Shown: positions 10,783 through 23,505 of the stretch, in pieces
Layout of the letters: each line of letters starts with the position of its first letter
How positions within the stretch are numbered: the first letter of the stretch is position 1
From: Rhabditoides inermis
Taxonomy: Eukaryota; Nematoda; Chromadorea; Rhabditida; Rhabditidae
DNA length: 64,000 bases
Reading direction: 5' to 3'
Assembly: GCA_963966185.1 (NCBI GenBank)
Contig: CAWZYM010000395.1
Location: 62,001-126,000, forward strand
The notes under the pieces: model-generated
Database searches by the model: none
What the model saw: the letters and a program-made list of their open reading frames with translations, nothing else
Told to the model about the DNA's origin: nothing
Program-made: the position numbers and the translations under genes

Positions 10783-13700
10783 TCAGTCCATCTCGTTGGG
10801 CTTCCTGTAACAGCACGGGTTAGTCCTGTACCATGCCCACTCTTGCCTCTCTCTCACCTGACGATCCAGTGGTTGAGCTGAGGGTCGCGCGGTCCCTCGC
10901 ACAGGCACTCGTCCCCGCAGAAGGGGTGTGCGTAGCCGCAGTCGGCCGCCTTGGACAGACAGGTTGGGTAGAAGCGGCACACTCCCCGCGGATGCCACAG
11001 CCGGCACCCCGTCTCCTTGTGCCTCCTGTCCTGCCAACGCACGCACTGCGGCGCCGGCTTGCGGAACTTCTCGCGCGAGTCGCCCTTGTCTCCGCGGCAG
11101 CCGCGCCTCTCGTCGTACTCGTCGAACGGCGACGCGCGTCTCGCATCTCGCCCGCCTCCGAACCCGCGCTCCCGGTTGTACCCGCCTCCGATCACAGTGT
11201 TGTTCACGCCTCCGAACGGACTGCAGTCGTTGTTCTCCTCTTCGTACTCCTCGTATTCCTGCTTGACACGCTTCTCTCCACGAGGGCCTTTCCGGAACCT
11301 CTCCTCGGCAGCCTTCCACGGGTCATCTCCGAACACGGCACGTTTGCGCTCCTCCTGGCGGTTCGACATGAGTGGAGTCGCCTAAAAGCAGTGGGTCAGC
11401 AATTGCAGTAAGAGTAATAAGTAGTGACTCACCTTCTCGTCCTGGTTGAATCCGTTGTCGAACGCATTTCCGAAACCGCCTCCGAAGCCGCCACCGAATC
11501 CGCCAATGTTCTCCTTGTGGACGGGAGTGGGAGGGACGATGGCAGGCTGCGTTGCGGGCGGGGCGACGACGGGAAGGGGGGCGGCAGTGGACACGGCCAG
11601 CGGGGGCGGCGTGGAGAAGACGGGAGGCGGCGGCAGCGAAGTGTTGATGGTGGCGGTGGCGGTGATGGCGGGTGAGGCGTGCGAGGTGGGCGCAGAAGAC
11701 GGCGGCGGCAGCGCGACGTTGACGGGAGGAAGGCCCGCCCCCAGAGGGTGCGGCATCTCCTCGTCCTCAAACATCTACACGTGTTGCCTTGTGGGTCGGC
11801 GGGATTGAGTGCTCACCTTGGCGAGAGTCGAGTTGAGTCCCTGCATCTTGGAGAGAAGGCCTTCCATCTCAGAACGAAGACGAGCCGGATCCGCCTGCTG
11901 GTCATGCTACAAGCAAGATGGTTAGAGGGGAGGAGGGGGACAGAGAGTGACGCACCTGGTGGTATAGCATTCCCTGCGGAGGCATAGACGGCATGGGGTA
12001 GTAGACGGGCGGCATCCCAGCAGCCACTTGGTAGATGCACTGCGGCTGCGGCACCTTGCCCGGCTGCAGTGTCGAGACCGTCATCGGAGGGGCGGCTCCT
12101 GCGGGGGCGGGGCCTCCTCCCGGAGGAACGGCCACCCCGCCGCACAAACGCCACACACGCCACTCGAGCTCGGAAAGGCTGAAAAGAGCAGGAATGAATG
12201 GAGTTGAAGGAGTGCGGTAAATGAATGAGGCACGAGAGACTGTAGAGGCATCACACTGTAACCCCGCAATTATGCGCAATTACCCGAGGGGTCAAAGGGG
12301 GAGCGCGACAGTCGAGAGAGGTGGAATACAATGCGAGACGGCTCTCACCGGCTGCCACCAAAGGAAGAAGAGAAGAGAGGGAGGGGACAAATTGCTGCCA
12401 AGGTCGCCGACTCGAAACGAGATATGCAATATGCACAAGAAGTAGTAGAGGGCGAGAGAGGAGGTCACAGGGGGAACGGAATGCATGGGAAGAGGGGGAT
12501 GTGTGAGTGAGGGGAGGGGATGTGGCAGATCCCACAGGGGCGGGGACTGTCAGGCGGCGCATCGAGACGATCAAGGGCGTGAAATGATCAAAGAGAAATG
12601 CGATTTGCTCGAATCAGGGTCACGCACGTCAATGCGTCAGCAGACGAGAGACTTGGTGACCCGAGATGCCACTCCCATCCATCTACCGAGAGGCTGATGA
12701 GGTGAATGAGGGTGAGCGGACCACCTCATCTCGGCCCCGCCCCCAAGTCTCGACCCGCCCCCTTATCAGGTAACCCATCAATCGATTCGACACGAATCGT
12801 AAATTTGCCATGGCGATTCGCAAAATCTTGATAAATCGACATGGGCGAATTTAGTGGGTGGTTGGGGAAGGACGATAAAATCAACTGGGTCGAGACCTCA
12901 TTCCATAAAAAAGACACGAGATGCAAATTCAAAAATAGTACAGTGATCAGAGCGACTGAATATCACCGCTCGGCAATCGTAAAAAGCGAAATGCGGCGTG
13001 TGCGTGGAATAGACGGGCGGGTGACACGTCATCACAATAGAGGGGGTGGAAGGCAGGGTAGGGGGTGATAGGCACACCAACTATCAATACAGAGTGGGTG
13101 GCGGGTGGGAACGGCCTTGCCGCCTCCACCGCCATCTATCACAGAGCAACGAGAGACGGGGAAGGTGTGAAGTGGTACATAGTTCCATCCAAAAGGGTCA
13201 AGTACCCACCTCCTCTTCCCCGCTCACTACTGACAGCCACATCGAAACCCGATCACACTCACTCTCTCACATTCCCACTCTCTAAACACACCCCACCATA
13301 ATATGTAAATAACCCGTGCAGTATAGTGGGCGCCACCACTCGTTTACGAGATCTAATCGTAAACTCATGACGGTATTGGCAATAGTGAGTGAGTGAGAGT
13401 GCTCATTAGTGAGAGGGCAATAAACAATGCGAGAGGAGTGAGATTGGCAGGGGTGAATGGCGAGACAGGTACAAGGCCGTGTGCGCCCTCGAGACAATTC
13501 TATCGCCCATCCACGATCCGCATTGATTGCATTCCATTCATTGCTTGTTTACCTCTACTGCCACACGCGCTGCCAACAATGCGTACCCGAGCCCTTTCAT
13601 CCATACAACATACCAATCCCAGCCAGGTAAGAGGATCACCCAAAAAGATTATGCAAATCGCTCCTCTCGTGCCACTGCCACACCACTCATCACGCGCATC

Positions 13701-15273
13701 TCCATAATCCACTCGATTTGCACAACTGCGCTATATCAGCTGCGACCTTCCAAGACTCGTAAATGCGAGTGGGCAATTGCGAACCGCTCACTCCCACACT
13801 ATCGCCACACCATTCTTTGCGGTCGCGGCAATTAAGTCATTATGCCATTAAACGTAACCAATACCCAAACAGTGGCGCAACGGTCTTGCGGCAGAGGCGG
13901 CGACCTCAGAGGTGTCAATATGATCGGAGGGAGAGAGGGCCGCCGGATACAGACAGGCTCACATGAGATCCCATCTCTACAGGTAGATCCGACAGATAAG
14001 CCAGCCGAAAGGGGCGCGCCGAGGGACACGCAAGGCAATTTGTGCGTGGAATGACGGGCATGACATGAGCAAGGCAAGCCGACCGAGTGAGTGACTGTAC
14101 GCGAGAGACTGTGCAGAAGACAGTGCGGGTTCAGCTGATCACTATGACAAACATTTTGCTGGGGTCAACTATGCATAGTGATACAGTGTGCACACGCGCA
14201 GACAGGTGCGCGCCTATAAACAATACACTTCCGGCGCGACAGGCTGCACTCAGTGGTCAAAGTGGAGATGACAGAGGATAGGGATTGACCGCACCTCTCC
14301 TTCTGCTCGTCTGCAGTCCCGCCAGCCACCAAAACAGCCTCACGGGTGGACGCATTGAAGTAGACACAGTGCTGGAAGAGAATGGATGAGATGACGTGAG
14401 AACGGGGAGAGTGAGTGATACCTGGTGGACGGAGAGGAGTCCACAGAGGGCGCGGCAGGACAGCTGCTGCGGCAGCTTGAGCAGGTACGCGCCACTCTCC
14501 GTCGGCGGCTGCAACGAGGCGATGAGACGGGAATGGAAGCACACACAGGCACACGTACCGGGTCCACCTCGCCGCCTCCCTCGATCAGATCGCACACCGA
14601 CACGGCCTTGTCCGCGTAGTCGAGGAAGTGGCTGTCCCTGAGAGCGGCCACGGGTTACGGTAGTCTACCGTATCTCGCGCACACACCTGTTGCGGTAGAC
14701 GATGACGACCCGCCATCCGGCACGCGATAGCTGGGTCAGCGTCGACGCGTACTTTCCGGTGTCTAGAAAAACAGATGTTTTTTTTTCGATAATCAACAAA
14801 TATCGAGTGATAGTCTCCTCGGTGGATATGGGGCCGGATGATCCGACCTGAGACGAGTATGATCTGTCCAGGGCACGCCTCGTAGACTTCGGCCAGCCAC
14901 GCGATTCGCTTGCACACGTTCTCGTGCCACGCGCCGTCCACGCTCGACGAGATGTGCAGCATCTCCAGATTCTGCAACCGAATATCGATTGATTATCGAT
15001 CGATTATCGACAGCGTCCGGAAGGCGTGGGCGTACCTCGACCTGGTCGAGCGCGGTGGTGACGGCCTCGTCGGTGGAGCGCACGTCGCAGCACACGAACA
15101 TGGGCGGCTCCTCCTCAGTGCACAGCTGCGTGCGCACCTGCAACGGACACATGGTGGGGAGGGACGGGAAGACGGACGAGGGGTGCACGCACATTAGCAC
15201 AGAAGGTGCTGACGTGAGCGGGCGCGATGGGCAGGGAGTGGAGGTTCCACACGACCAGAGACGGACCCTCCAT
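10783..15273 (-). CDS. NYN (PIN-like) domain protein with Pro-rich linker and C-terminal CCCH zinc fingers
   Basis: Twelve exons from the 5' end: 15214-15273, 15036-15137, 14848-14971, 14687-14762, 14559-14637, 14422-14508, 14295-14371, 11956-12178, 11817-11906, 11433-11774, 10858-11381, 10783-10804, for 601 residues. Residues 1 to about 150 follow the NYN fold of MARF1/LabA RNases: LVVWNLHSL, MFVCCDVRS, ILVSDTGKYASTL, WRVVIVYRN, LDYADKAVSVCDLIEG. The first strand has Asn where MARF1 has the metal-binding Asp (FWDIEN), so catalysis may be weakened or lost. A helix (KESLSELEWRVW) and a Pro/Gly-rich linker follow. The C-terminus has a Nab2/ZC3H14-like finger (CRFYPTC...CGYAHP) preceded by an incomplete one (CRLWHP). 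The 2.1-kb intron at 12179-14294 joins the halves in matching phase, so I read one RNA-binding protein. Two adjacent genes remain possible. Confidence 0.72.
12179..14294 (-). other. Long intron of the NYN/CCCH gene
   Basis: This 2.1-kb intron is about 30 times the local median. I find no exon inside it on either strand. It has several short copies of a motif like (A/T)TCGTAAA (near 12796, 12977, 13353 and 13756), many runs of inverted TGAG/CTCA, and mixed composition without microsatellites. It could carry regulatory sites or an internal promoter for the downstream half. Confidence 0.5.
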
Positions 15274-18200
15274 GACTGCACTGCAACAACGACACGACCG
15301 ATAACAACACAACGCGAAATGACAGAGGGGAGACGGACCAGTGGAAGCGGGTGTTCAGAGAAGAGGATGGACGATGGAATGGCGATGACTGGAACAGCGC
15401 CTTCTCCTCTCCCCGTCTACTCATGCTAATTCGCGAGTTGCCTCTAATCACCTCCCGCGCATATTCCGCTCACCTCATTTCGCTTCTTTCTGCGCTCCGC
15501 ACGCAACATCCCGTCTGTGGTTTGGACCCCATTCAAATCAAACTCGGAATTCCACTTCAAATGATCGTCTCTACTTTGCACGTGCATTGTTGTCTGATAA
15601 CGTCCCCGAGTCGCGTCGTCTCGGTTCCTCTATTCTGTGCAGTTTGCTTCTCTTTTCTTCATATCTCCTCTTTTCCCATGCAGTATGTTGTATGTTGTTT
15701 CCGCGGTGTGATCTTCTCATTGTGACGTGTATGTTATGCTTCCTTGTCCGCATTCATTTCTCCCTTCTCTTTCTATGTTTGCAAATCCACGCTTGAATCA
15801 CATGTACCATGGCAATGCGAATACGAAACGTGACGTCAACACACGTGTGTTTATTGTATAGGAAACCAGTGTGAGTGCAATCGGGCACCACCATATTCGT
15901 GTCTCTCCTTTCGTTTGTCTCCGCACTTTGATCCGAGACATTCAAAGAACCCTAACTAGTGCCGCCGTTTCAAAAGTATGTGTGTTTACGAAGTGGGAAA
16001 CTGGAACGGCACACGTGTGCATGTTTTTATGACGAAAAAGTCAAAAGTATAATACACTATTCGCTTTCCATTCACAAGTCTCTGTTTTCTCAGTATGAAA
16101 ACCGTGCACTTTCAATGAGAGTCTCCATTCTTATTCTTCCTGCCGGTCCAACTTTCCACTTCTGCATCATTTTTATTTGCAAAGGTCGACGTTGAAATGT
16201 CAGAACACAATAACAAATTGCCGGAAACACACGTCAGTTCAATGGAATCGAGAAAGAACCAATTTCATGTGAAAGAAAGTCGTCATGCGCCGACTGGCAA
16301 CACTCATATCAATTAAACATCCGACGTAGACGTTTTATCACACATCACATGAAAATTGAGAAATGTTTCATAAAACAGAACGAAGCCATTCAATATGCGA
16401 AGGTGTGTTGCTTCCTTTCCATCACGATACACGCGCCTAATTTGTAGAGATGCTCTCGTTGACTTGTTTTCGCGTATGCTTGTGTGTTTGGCTGCTTATG
16501 AATACAGCTCTCTCCTTTCCTCTTCCCTCTCTCTTCGCCTCTTTTAGACGAGGATAAGAGAGTTCCGGCTGAGTCACACGTTCGCTCGCTCGTTTCAAAC
16601 AGGCAGCATATCCGATATATAAACAAGAAAGGCTCGCACTCGGCAATGAGCGTGACTCATTTTCTACATAACAAGTATGAAGTATGTGTAGTTGCATACA
16701 CTTTCTAATATACGATGACATTTCCATTTATGAGTCACATTGATCAGATGTGTGTCCCTCTTCTTTGCAGGGCCCTTCTAGTTCGCCACTCTTCCCTGTC
16801 CTTTCTACATGCCATCCCGATTAGCAATGCACTTTCCGAACCCATAGAACGTCCCCACTCCGTTGAGTATCAGAGCCACTCTTTGTGCTCTCTATATATA
16901 CTTTTTTCTCCCATAGCCGAGTGCAACGCCAGTTCGCTGCGTAGACTGCGTATCGCGCTGGGTCTGAGTACAAAGTGTACTCTCAAGAGGGAGAGCCCCG
17001 GCGGAGGAATGATGAGAGTGCAACGAAACAGACAAGCAGTGAGCAGGCAGTTGCTACTGCAGGGTTGCGATTGGGTTTACAAGGAAAGAGAACAAGGGTG
17101 CAGATTTTCTTACTACACAATAGTACACGACTATTCTCGGCAGCGTGCCCTTTGTGTTGTCTTGTCTGCAGGGGCGGACAGTAGTTCCCTGTCTGGGATT
17201 CCCCCGTCTCAATGCTGTGCAGGTGGTCAGTCTAGACGTCTTCCCATATGCATCTCATTCTTTTTCTCATAGCATCGAACTTTTTCGCGATTCTATCTAT
17301 TTCCTCGGAGATCACCCCGCTATCTCTTTCACTGAGAGCTTTTGTTATATTTTGACAACATTCTCTTGCGGTCAAAGAGCGCGGCGAATTACAATGTGAT
17401 CGTGACCCCTCAACAAAACCAGGCAGCATATTTCAGCTTTACTATCGTCCAGGCGATAATATAATTTGATTGCGATTGGGTTACAACCCCGGCGAGCGTC
17501 GGTTTGACCGTGCAGTGTCACAACAAAGTACATTGTGCTATGTGGTAATCGGTAGTTTGCGAGAGTGAGAGAGAAGGGAGAACAGGTATGTACTGGTAGC
17601 TTGAAACACGCGAGTGAGACAATGCCTGTTCGCGGAAACGAATATCATAGGCACGCGCCTCCAAGTGACAGCCTTTGTCCCCCGCATACGGAGTTTGATC
17701 GGCCAGTATCACATACCAATCGAACCCCGCCGACCCCGCACTTTGACAGACACGTTTCCGTGCTGGCCGGTACAGGACTCTGTCCTCACCCTGCACTCCC
17801 TCTCTCTGACAAGATGGACCCATCGCCTCATTCATCTCATAAACTTACCACTATCGCAAAAATCTGGAATTGGTGGGATAATCTTCGATTATTACATGGA
17901 TAATATGTAGGATTCATGACACTGTGGATTGGATGAGTGGAGTGGTGAGTGTTCACGTGAGGGAGGGAGTGGGCGTGTGCTATGCGGTCCGAGTGATCCT
18001 CTTACTTGCAACTCGTAATGTGATCAGTGATTCATGGCCAGTGCAATTGTGAAGGGAGCAGAGATCCGTCGAAATGACTGCAGCCGTGTTGCCCTGTTGA
18101 CGCCATTTGGGCGTCAACAACCGTCAGCTGGCGTCTGGCCTGTGGCTGAGTCACTTCATCCCAGCAAAACACACCACTTCTACAATTAGAACCACGCTCG

Positions 18201-19803
18201 GATTATCGCAGCTCTTTTTCGTCCCAGTCGCCTGACTGTTATTCGGAAATAGCAGTGGTTATATGGGTTACAGGCCCAATATTACCGCCATCACACATTC
18301 TCTCACTTTTTAACTCTCTTTGCAATCTTGCATCCTATCATTCCCGGAATTTCAACGGCGCTCTCGCGGAATTCTGGCATTTGATAGCCGATTGAGATTA
18401 TATGCAGTGCGTTTTCCCGGAGATAATGAAACGTGGGTCTATCTATCTCGTGAGTTGCAGCGACGGGTGCGAATGAATCAGTAAGATAGGGTCATTCATT
18501 CGGGAAGTGAGAACATAGAACAAGAGCACGATGTCAGGGCAACAGGTACTCGTGACTTGGGTTATCGCACCCATTCCATCTACACATGTATCTCGTATTG
18601 TGGTCAGCGAATTGTCACCCGAGCGATCATATTCTTGCTCACTACATAACGGAATAAACAACTTCCCCGCTCACCCTGCCACCATTTAGACGTGGCTTCT
18701 TTTTTCTCCTCTTCTCTGCTGCTGCGCCACCGTTTCATTGTCTCTATTATTATAAATTGCCTTATGATAATTGCATGTGTCTTATCTTGCCCCTAGACGG
18801 CGCCAAAATGCTAGGAATATCCTTGCCAATCAGCCAGTTATCTCGTCTTTCACGGAACCCCTCTTATAGTCTTTCCCAGAGATGACACTCCCTCATTTGC
18901 CCTTCCCTGCCGTCCTTTCCAACTTTCATGCTCTCCCATAATTTGCGGTGTCTTTTTACAGCTGTAATAGGAATATGTAGCTGTTTTTTGTACCCTTGCC
19001 CCTCACACTCTGCTCTGCTGATGACTGCTGGCTGTAGCCTTCGGGCTCTCCTGCACTTTCACCGATCACAGTGTGCAAATTCCATACTCCTCTCTACCCT
19101 TCGTTCTGTGAGAGATCTCTGTTCGATGGGCTACCTCTTCTCTTCGCTATCCCGTGAATGAGTGAATGCTAGTTCGTTCTCTGCACTTGTTTTGTATTGT
19201 TGCCGGAGCGAGAGTGAAATGGGTAGAGTGGAGAGAGTAGGGTACACTCTCCTTCCACATGATATGCGCTCAATGCATATTCAACTGATAGTTGATATCA
19301 TTCCTCGTGGTTTTGTGAGTGGTTGGGAAGTTGGGATGAGTGAATGTGTTCACACATCACACACCGCCCGGCGGTCTAATATATGTGTGTGCTGGCAATG
19401 ACACTACACACCATAGGCGAGACAGCCTACGTAAGCAGCGGAAACGCAATCGACACACGAAACACCCCCACGCAATGTCCACGTGTTATGATATGGAAGG
19501 CGGAAGGACGCGGGTTTGCTGTCTCTAGACCCTTCTCGTACCCGCCAACACGGGTTACACACGTGCACTCGTTGAAACAACCAGTCAGACGACCAGTGTA
19601 TGACTCACGTCATGCGACCCGCTCCCATCTAGTCTCACTCAAACCCCTACATGGAGTCCTCGAGTCGAACGGGCGGGCGGGCGCACTTGCCCCGAGGGCA
19701 TGTTTCCCTCGTCTGCCATCGTACGTCGTCGGGTCTCTCTCTCTCCATTGTGGGTTGTCGTGTTCTCCGCGGGCCTATGCCCCGCCCCCTCTGCCGACTC
19801 GCG
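15274..19803. other. 4.5-kb divergent intergenic region without recognisable genes
   Basis: It separates two divergent genes (NYN/CCCH on -, orphan gene on +). Open frames here are short, lack a codon pattern and match nothing I know. I see no tRNA, SL RNA or transposon ends. One notable site is a CRE joined to a 14-bp palindrome at 15831-15851. The length and lack of repeats suggest a regulatory region. Confidence 0.55.
15831..15851. promoter_or_regulatory. CRE joined to a 14-bp CACGTG palindrome
   Basis: A perfect cAMP-response element TGACGTCA (15831-15838) shares its last base with the perfect palindrome AACACACGTGTGTT (15838-15851), whose centre is an E-box CACGTG. It lies about 560 bases upstream of the NYN/CCCH start codon. 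Binding by CREB/ATF and bHLH factors is inference from the motifs. Confidence 0.4.
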
Positions 19804-19809
19804 TATAAA
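19804..19809 (+). promoter_or_regulatory. TATA box
   Basis: GTATAAAGGCG is a textbook TATA element, followed by a GC- and CT-rich leader. It lies 118 bases upstream of the chosen start codon of the orphan gene, so transcription probably starts near 19835. Confidence 0.6.
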
Positions 19810-19885
19810 GGCGCCCGCCCGCCGCCGCCTCTCTCGCCTCGCCTCACAGTGTGTTTCGCGTTCACTCGCGTTTCTCTACCGTTCC

Positions 19886-19915
19886 ATGTTCCTCTTATTG
19901 AGTGCTTGCTTGTAG
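19886..19915 (+). other. Upstream ORF of nine codons
   Basis: ATG...TAG encodes MFLLLSACL. It ends six bases before the main start codon at 19922 and lies inside the predicted 5' UTR, so ribosomes would have to reinitiate or scan past it. It may dampen translation of the main frame. Confidence 0.45.
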
Positions 19916-19921
19916 CTGATC

Positions 19922-21018
19922 ATGTTCATCGTCAAGCCATCTCTCCCCGCCTGCCCCACTGGATTCTCCCTCGGCGGAGACTGTCACAGCGAATATGAGC
20001 GAGAGGTGAGTGGACTGTCTCGTATCGTCTCAACTTGTCCAATCGTTGCCTTGCAGATGTCGTCTCCTCCGTCGCGTGTGGGCATGCGGCGCACGTCTTC
20101 CAACCTCTCTCAGCTGTCTGCCAAGGATTCGTGCCTCGCTCCGGCCAGACAGGCAAGCTTTACTTCCCCCTCTCTGCTCGTGTTGTTGACTGCTAGAGTA
20201 TGTCTGTGTTTACGAAGAGGCCATCCTATTCGTGTTTCTCTGTCTCTTTCGAGGCAGTAGACCTGATGTTGATTGTTGACTGGTTCGCTAGGGCGAGAAT
20301 AGGAGAAACAACCTCCGCATTCTGTGTGTGTTGACACAAATGCACTCTCACCATTCTATCTATTCCTATATTATACTCGCAAGTTTGTTTACCGCTGCGC
20401 GCGTTCCCCCGGAAGCGACGAAAGCCTCCTGGTTGTTTTAGTCTTTTGATCTCGCTGAGAGTGTTGACTCTTCTCATTCCCTCATCAGCTGACTCTGTAA
20501 TCATTACGCCTATACCATACCATTCACACTATGTGTGCGCACTTTTAATCGGCAGTGAGACTGTATTGTTTCGCTAAACACGAATATAATACGACCATGA
20601 CTTTTGAAAATGACGCCAACTACATGTGTTCACGTGATTCTAACGTCGTATGGTGTTTCAGATCGAATTGGAGCTGGCGTGTCTGTGTGGCGAGGGAATG
20701 AGCGCTCGTGTCAGCGCCCCCACTGGCGAGTCCGCTCTCCTCCACTTCAACGGACACTCGGCCAAGTTCGCACCCATCCAGCCCGGATGCGGACACGGAA
20801 CATGGAACATTGACGTCATCCAGGGGTGAGTGACTATCACATTCTATCATGTTATCCGTTGTCACCGCCTCGCTTGCAGTGGCCGCGTGGTGTCGTCGAC
20901 TCCTCTCGAGCTTCACGGAGTCGGCTCGCTCTTCTTCACCATCGGAGAAGACCTGACGCCGCGCCTCTCCAGCCAGGAGTTCCTGGTTCTGCCCGGCTCG
21001 TGCTGCCACAAGCACTGA
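19922..21018 (+). CDS. Unrecognised 160-residue protein
   Basis: Four exons (19922-20005, 20057-20152, 20662-20825, 20880-21018) in consistent phase. I do not recognise the family. There is no signal peptide or membrane segment. The N-terminal third is Ser-rich and basic (MSSPPSRVGMRRTSSNLSQLSAK) and looks like a phosphorylation target. The remainder looks like a small beta-rich domain with six to seven Cys or His positions (LACLCGEGM, PGCGHGTWNIDV, LPGSCCHKH at the C-terminus). Intron 2 (20153-20661) starts with GC instead of GT (CAG|GCAAGC). The second exon has its own ATG at its first base, so a shorter form starting there is possible. A TATA box precedes the gene, and an AATAAA follows at 21341-21346. 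Confidence 0.65.
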
Positions 21019-21701
21019 CGGCGCGGCGGCGTGCTACCTTCTGCTTTCTTCCCCACTGCGTGTATGATGCTTGCTGGCTGGCCGTCAGTCTGGCGACGGG
21101 TGTGTGTCCCTCCTCTCTCCCTGCCCCCTTCCCTCTCATCCACAACGAGTATAGTACCGAGAGAGCGTGCATATGAAGCCTCCCTGCCGACCAGCCGCAA
21201 ACTATTCCAGAGATATGTCATATTTGATTCTAATAGACTCTTGCATTCTTTCTGACCGTGTTTGCAACCGATTTGGCCCATTCCACTTGTACATTTCCAT
21301 TTGTGACGACGATTGGTGTATCATATCAGAGATGTTCTAATAAATCATATTTCTAATTCTCTGTGTTGTTTTGTGAATCGAATCTATGTGGAGCGTGACA
21401 AATTAGAAGAAACGTGACTTGCTAACGAAACGTCGTCTCGGTGCAAAAGTGCACCGTTCGGAAATAGCAATGGCTCATTGCTTTGAAATTCAATATGTAC
21501 CATTGCCATGGGAGAAGGAGACAATTACATATTGAGACAATGTTTTCTCCATGTTGTTTGCTCACATGGCGAGTGCGTGAGAGGGGAGAAAAGATGGAGC
21601 GATCGGAATGGCGAGAGTGGGTGATTAGAATAGAGTGTGGCGGGCGCAGACGGCGGTCATCGGAGGCATAGGTCATTCCCTGCACCCGCACCACCATCGA
21701 T
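21019..21701. other. Intergenic region
   Basis: Contains the 3' UTR and AATAAA (21341-21346) of the orphan gene and the upstream region of the phosphate carrier. Nothing else seen. Confidence 0.5.
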
Positions 21702-23433
21702 ATGTCGCTCGATGGTAAGCTCTCCGTCGACGCCCTCACCGCCTCCCTCAACGGTAGCCCCTCCCTCTCCCTCTCACGCCCCCCCCCTCCAGGCTCCTCC
21801 CCCCGTGAGGTGGTCCGCGCCGGCTCCTCGAAATACTTTGCCGTGTGCGGACTTGGAGGGGCAATCTGCTGTGGAGGCACGCACTTCGTCATCACTCCTC
21901 TCGACATGATCAAGTGCCGCATGCAGGTACGCCCTTCCATGCCCCGCCCACTTCAGCCCCGCCCACTCTAGGTGGACATTGGCAAGTACCCGTCGATAGC
22001 GGCCGCCGGCAAAGCAGCGTTCAAGGCGGATGGACTTGGTGAGGAGAAGGGAAGGGGCTGCGGATATTGGGGCGGATATCACATACAAGCCAAGCGTGTG
22101 TGAAATATGTGATTATCGACCATCGACGACGCACGTCGGAAACGAGATTACGCAAATGACAAGAGATTTGTAGTTCAAAATGACGGGGTGTGTGAGAAAA
22201 AAACACATGAATAGAAGAAGCGTCACAGATTAATGAGGCAAGCAATACATACATTTGCCTCCAACAATCCATAACATCCCTGCTTGTATTCGAAAATCTT
22301 CAACGTTTGAACTCCGACAAACCTGCAGTGGTGTAAACAGACGCATCTTGCAAAAGTCGATTTGGTGTAGCGTTTAAGGCGTATAATCGGCTATAAGCAA
22401 TCTCCTGGAAATGCGTCTTGTAAGGCGATTTACATGCATAGTCCTTTTCCATGAAAATGGGTATTTCAAAAATCCGTTGCATTCCATTACAGAAAATTAG
22501 GTAACTTAGAAGAGTAAGCAGTATACAGAGTGTTTGAGGGGGGCTGGTTCGTGGATGGGCGCCGACGCTGCTCGGATACTCTCTGCAGGGATACGCCAAG
22601 TTCTCCTTCTATGAGGCACGTCGTCACTAAAAGCGCTCCTCTCGTTTCCCTCGCCAATTGACGACCACACGTCACTCCGTTCTGTGAATCATGGTCTAGC
22701 CGTCGCGTATGTCACGTGCCGACATTCGACTCTCACACCACACCACACATCATCCCCCTCTCTCCCCTCTTCTTCCGTGCGGGAATCACCAATGAGGCCA
22801 TGTTTCAGGTGTTCAAAGTGCGCTTCTCGGAATGGGCTGGCGAGGAAAACGCGCACAAGTGAGCGACGAGGAAGTGGGATAGAGGGGAGAAACGTCTTCA
22901 GGTACCGCTCCCTCATCTACATGTCTGCTGCCGCGTCGGCCGAGGCCCTCGGAGACATCGCCCTCGCGCCATTCGAGGCCGTCAAGGTACGGTAGTGCAC
23001 TAGGTATACGGTGGACTACCAGTAGCCTTGCAGGTGCGCATCCAGACGGACCGCAGTGCGCCGCACACGATGACTCGCTGCATGCCGATGATGGTGCGAC
23101 AGGAGGGCATGCGGGGATTGTTCAAGGGCCTCGTGCCCCTCTGGATGCGACAGATTCCCTACACCGCCTCCCAGTTCTGGTGCTTCGAGCTCGTCTCCGA
23201 GTACATCTACAAGCACTTCGTCCCCAAGGCGAGTGGGCGGGGCAAGTGGGGGCGTGACCTTGCTCATTCTAGGGTCGCGCGCGTTGCTCTAACGACGAGC
23301 GCATGGCAGTGTCTTGCGTGGCGGCCTCGATGGCGGGTGTGTTCTGTGCTGTGGTGTCGCATCCCCCCGATGTACTCGTATCACTCATGTACAAGAACTC
23401 CAACATGGGATTCGTCGACGCGTGCAAGTGAGA

Positions 23434-23505
<72 letters not shown>

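Noticed and set aside
16715..17272. 185-codon open frame on the + strand
   Set aside because: Composition is irregular, no family is recognisable, there is no plausible neighbouring exon, and it lies in a long non-coding region.
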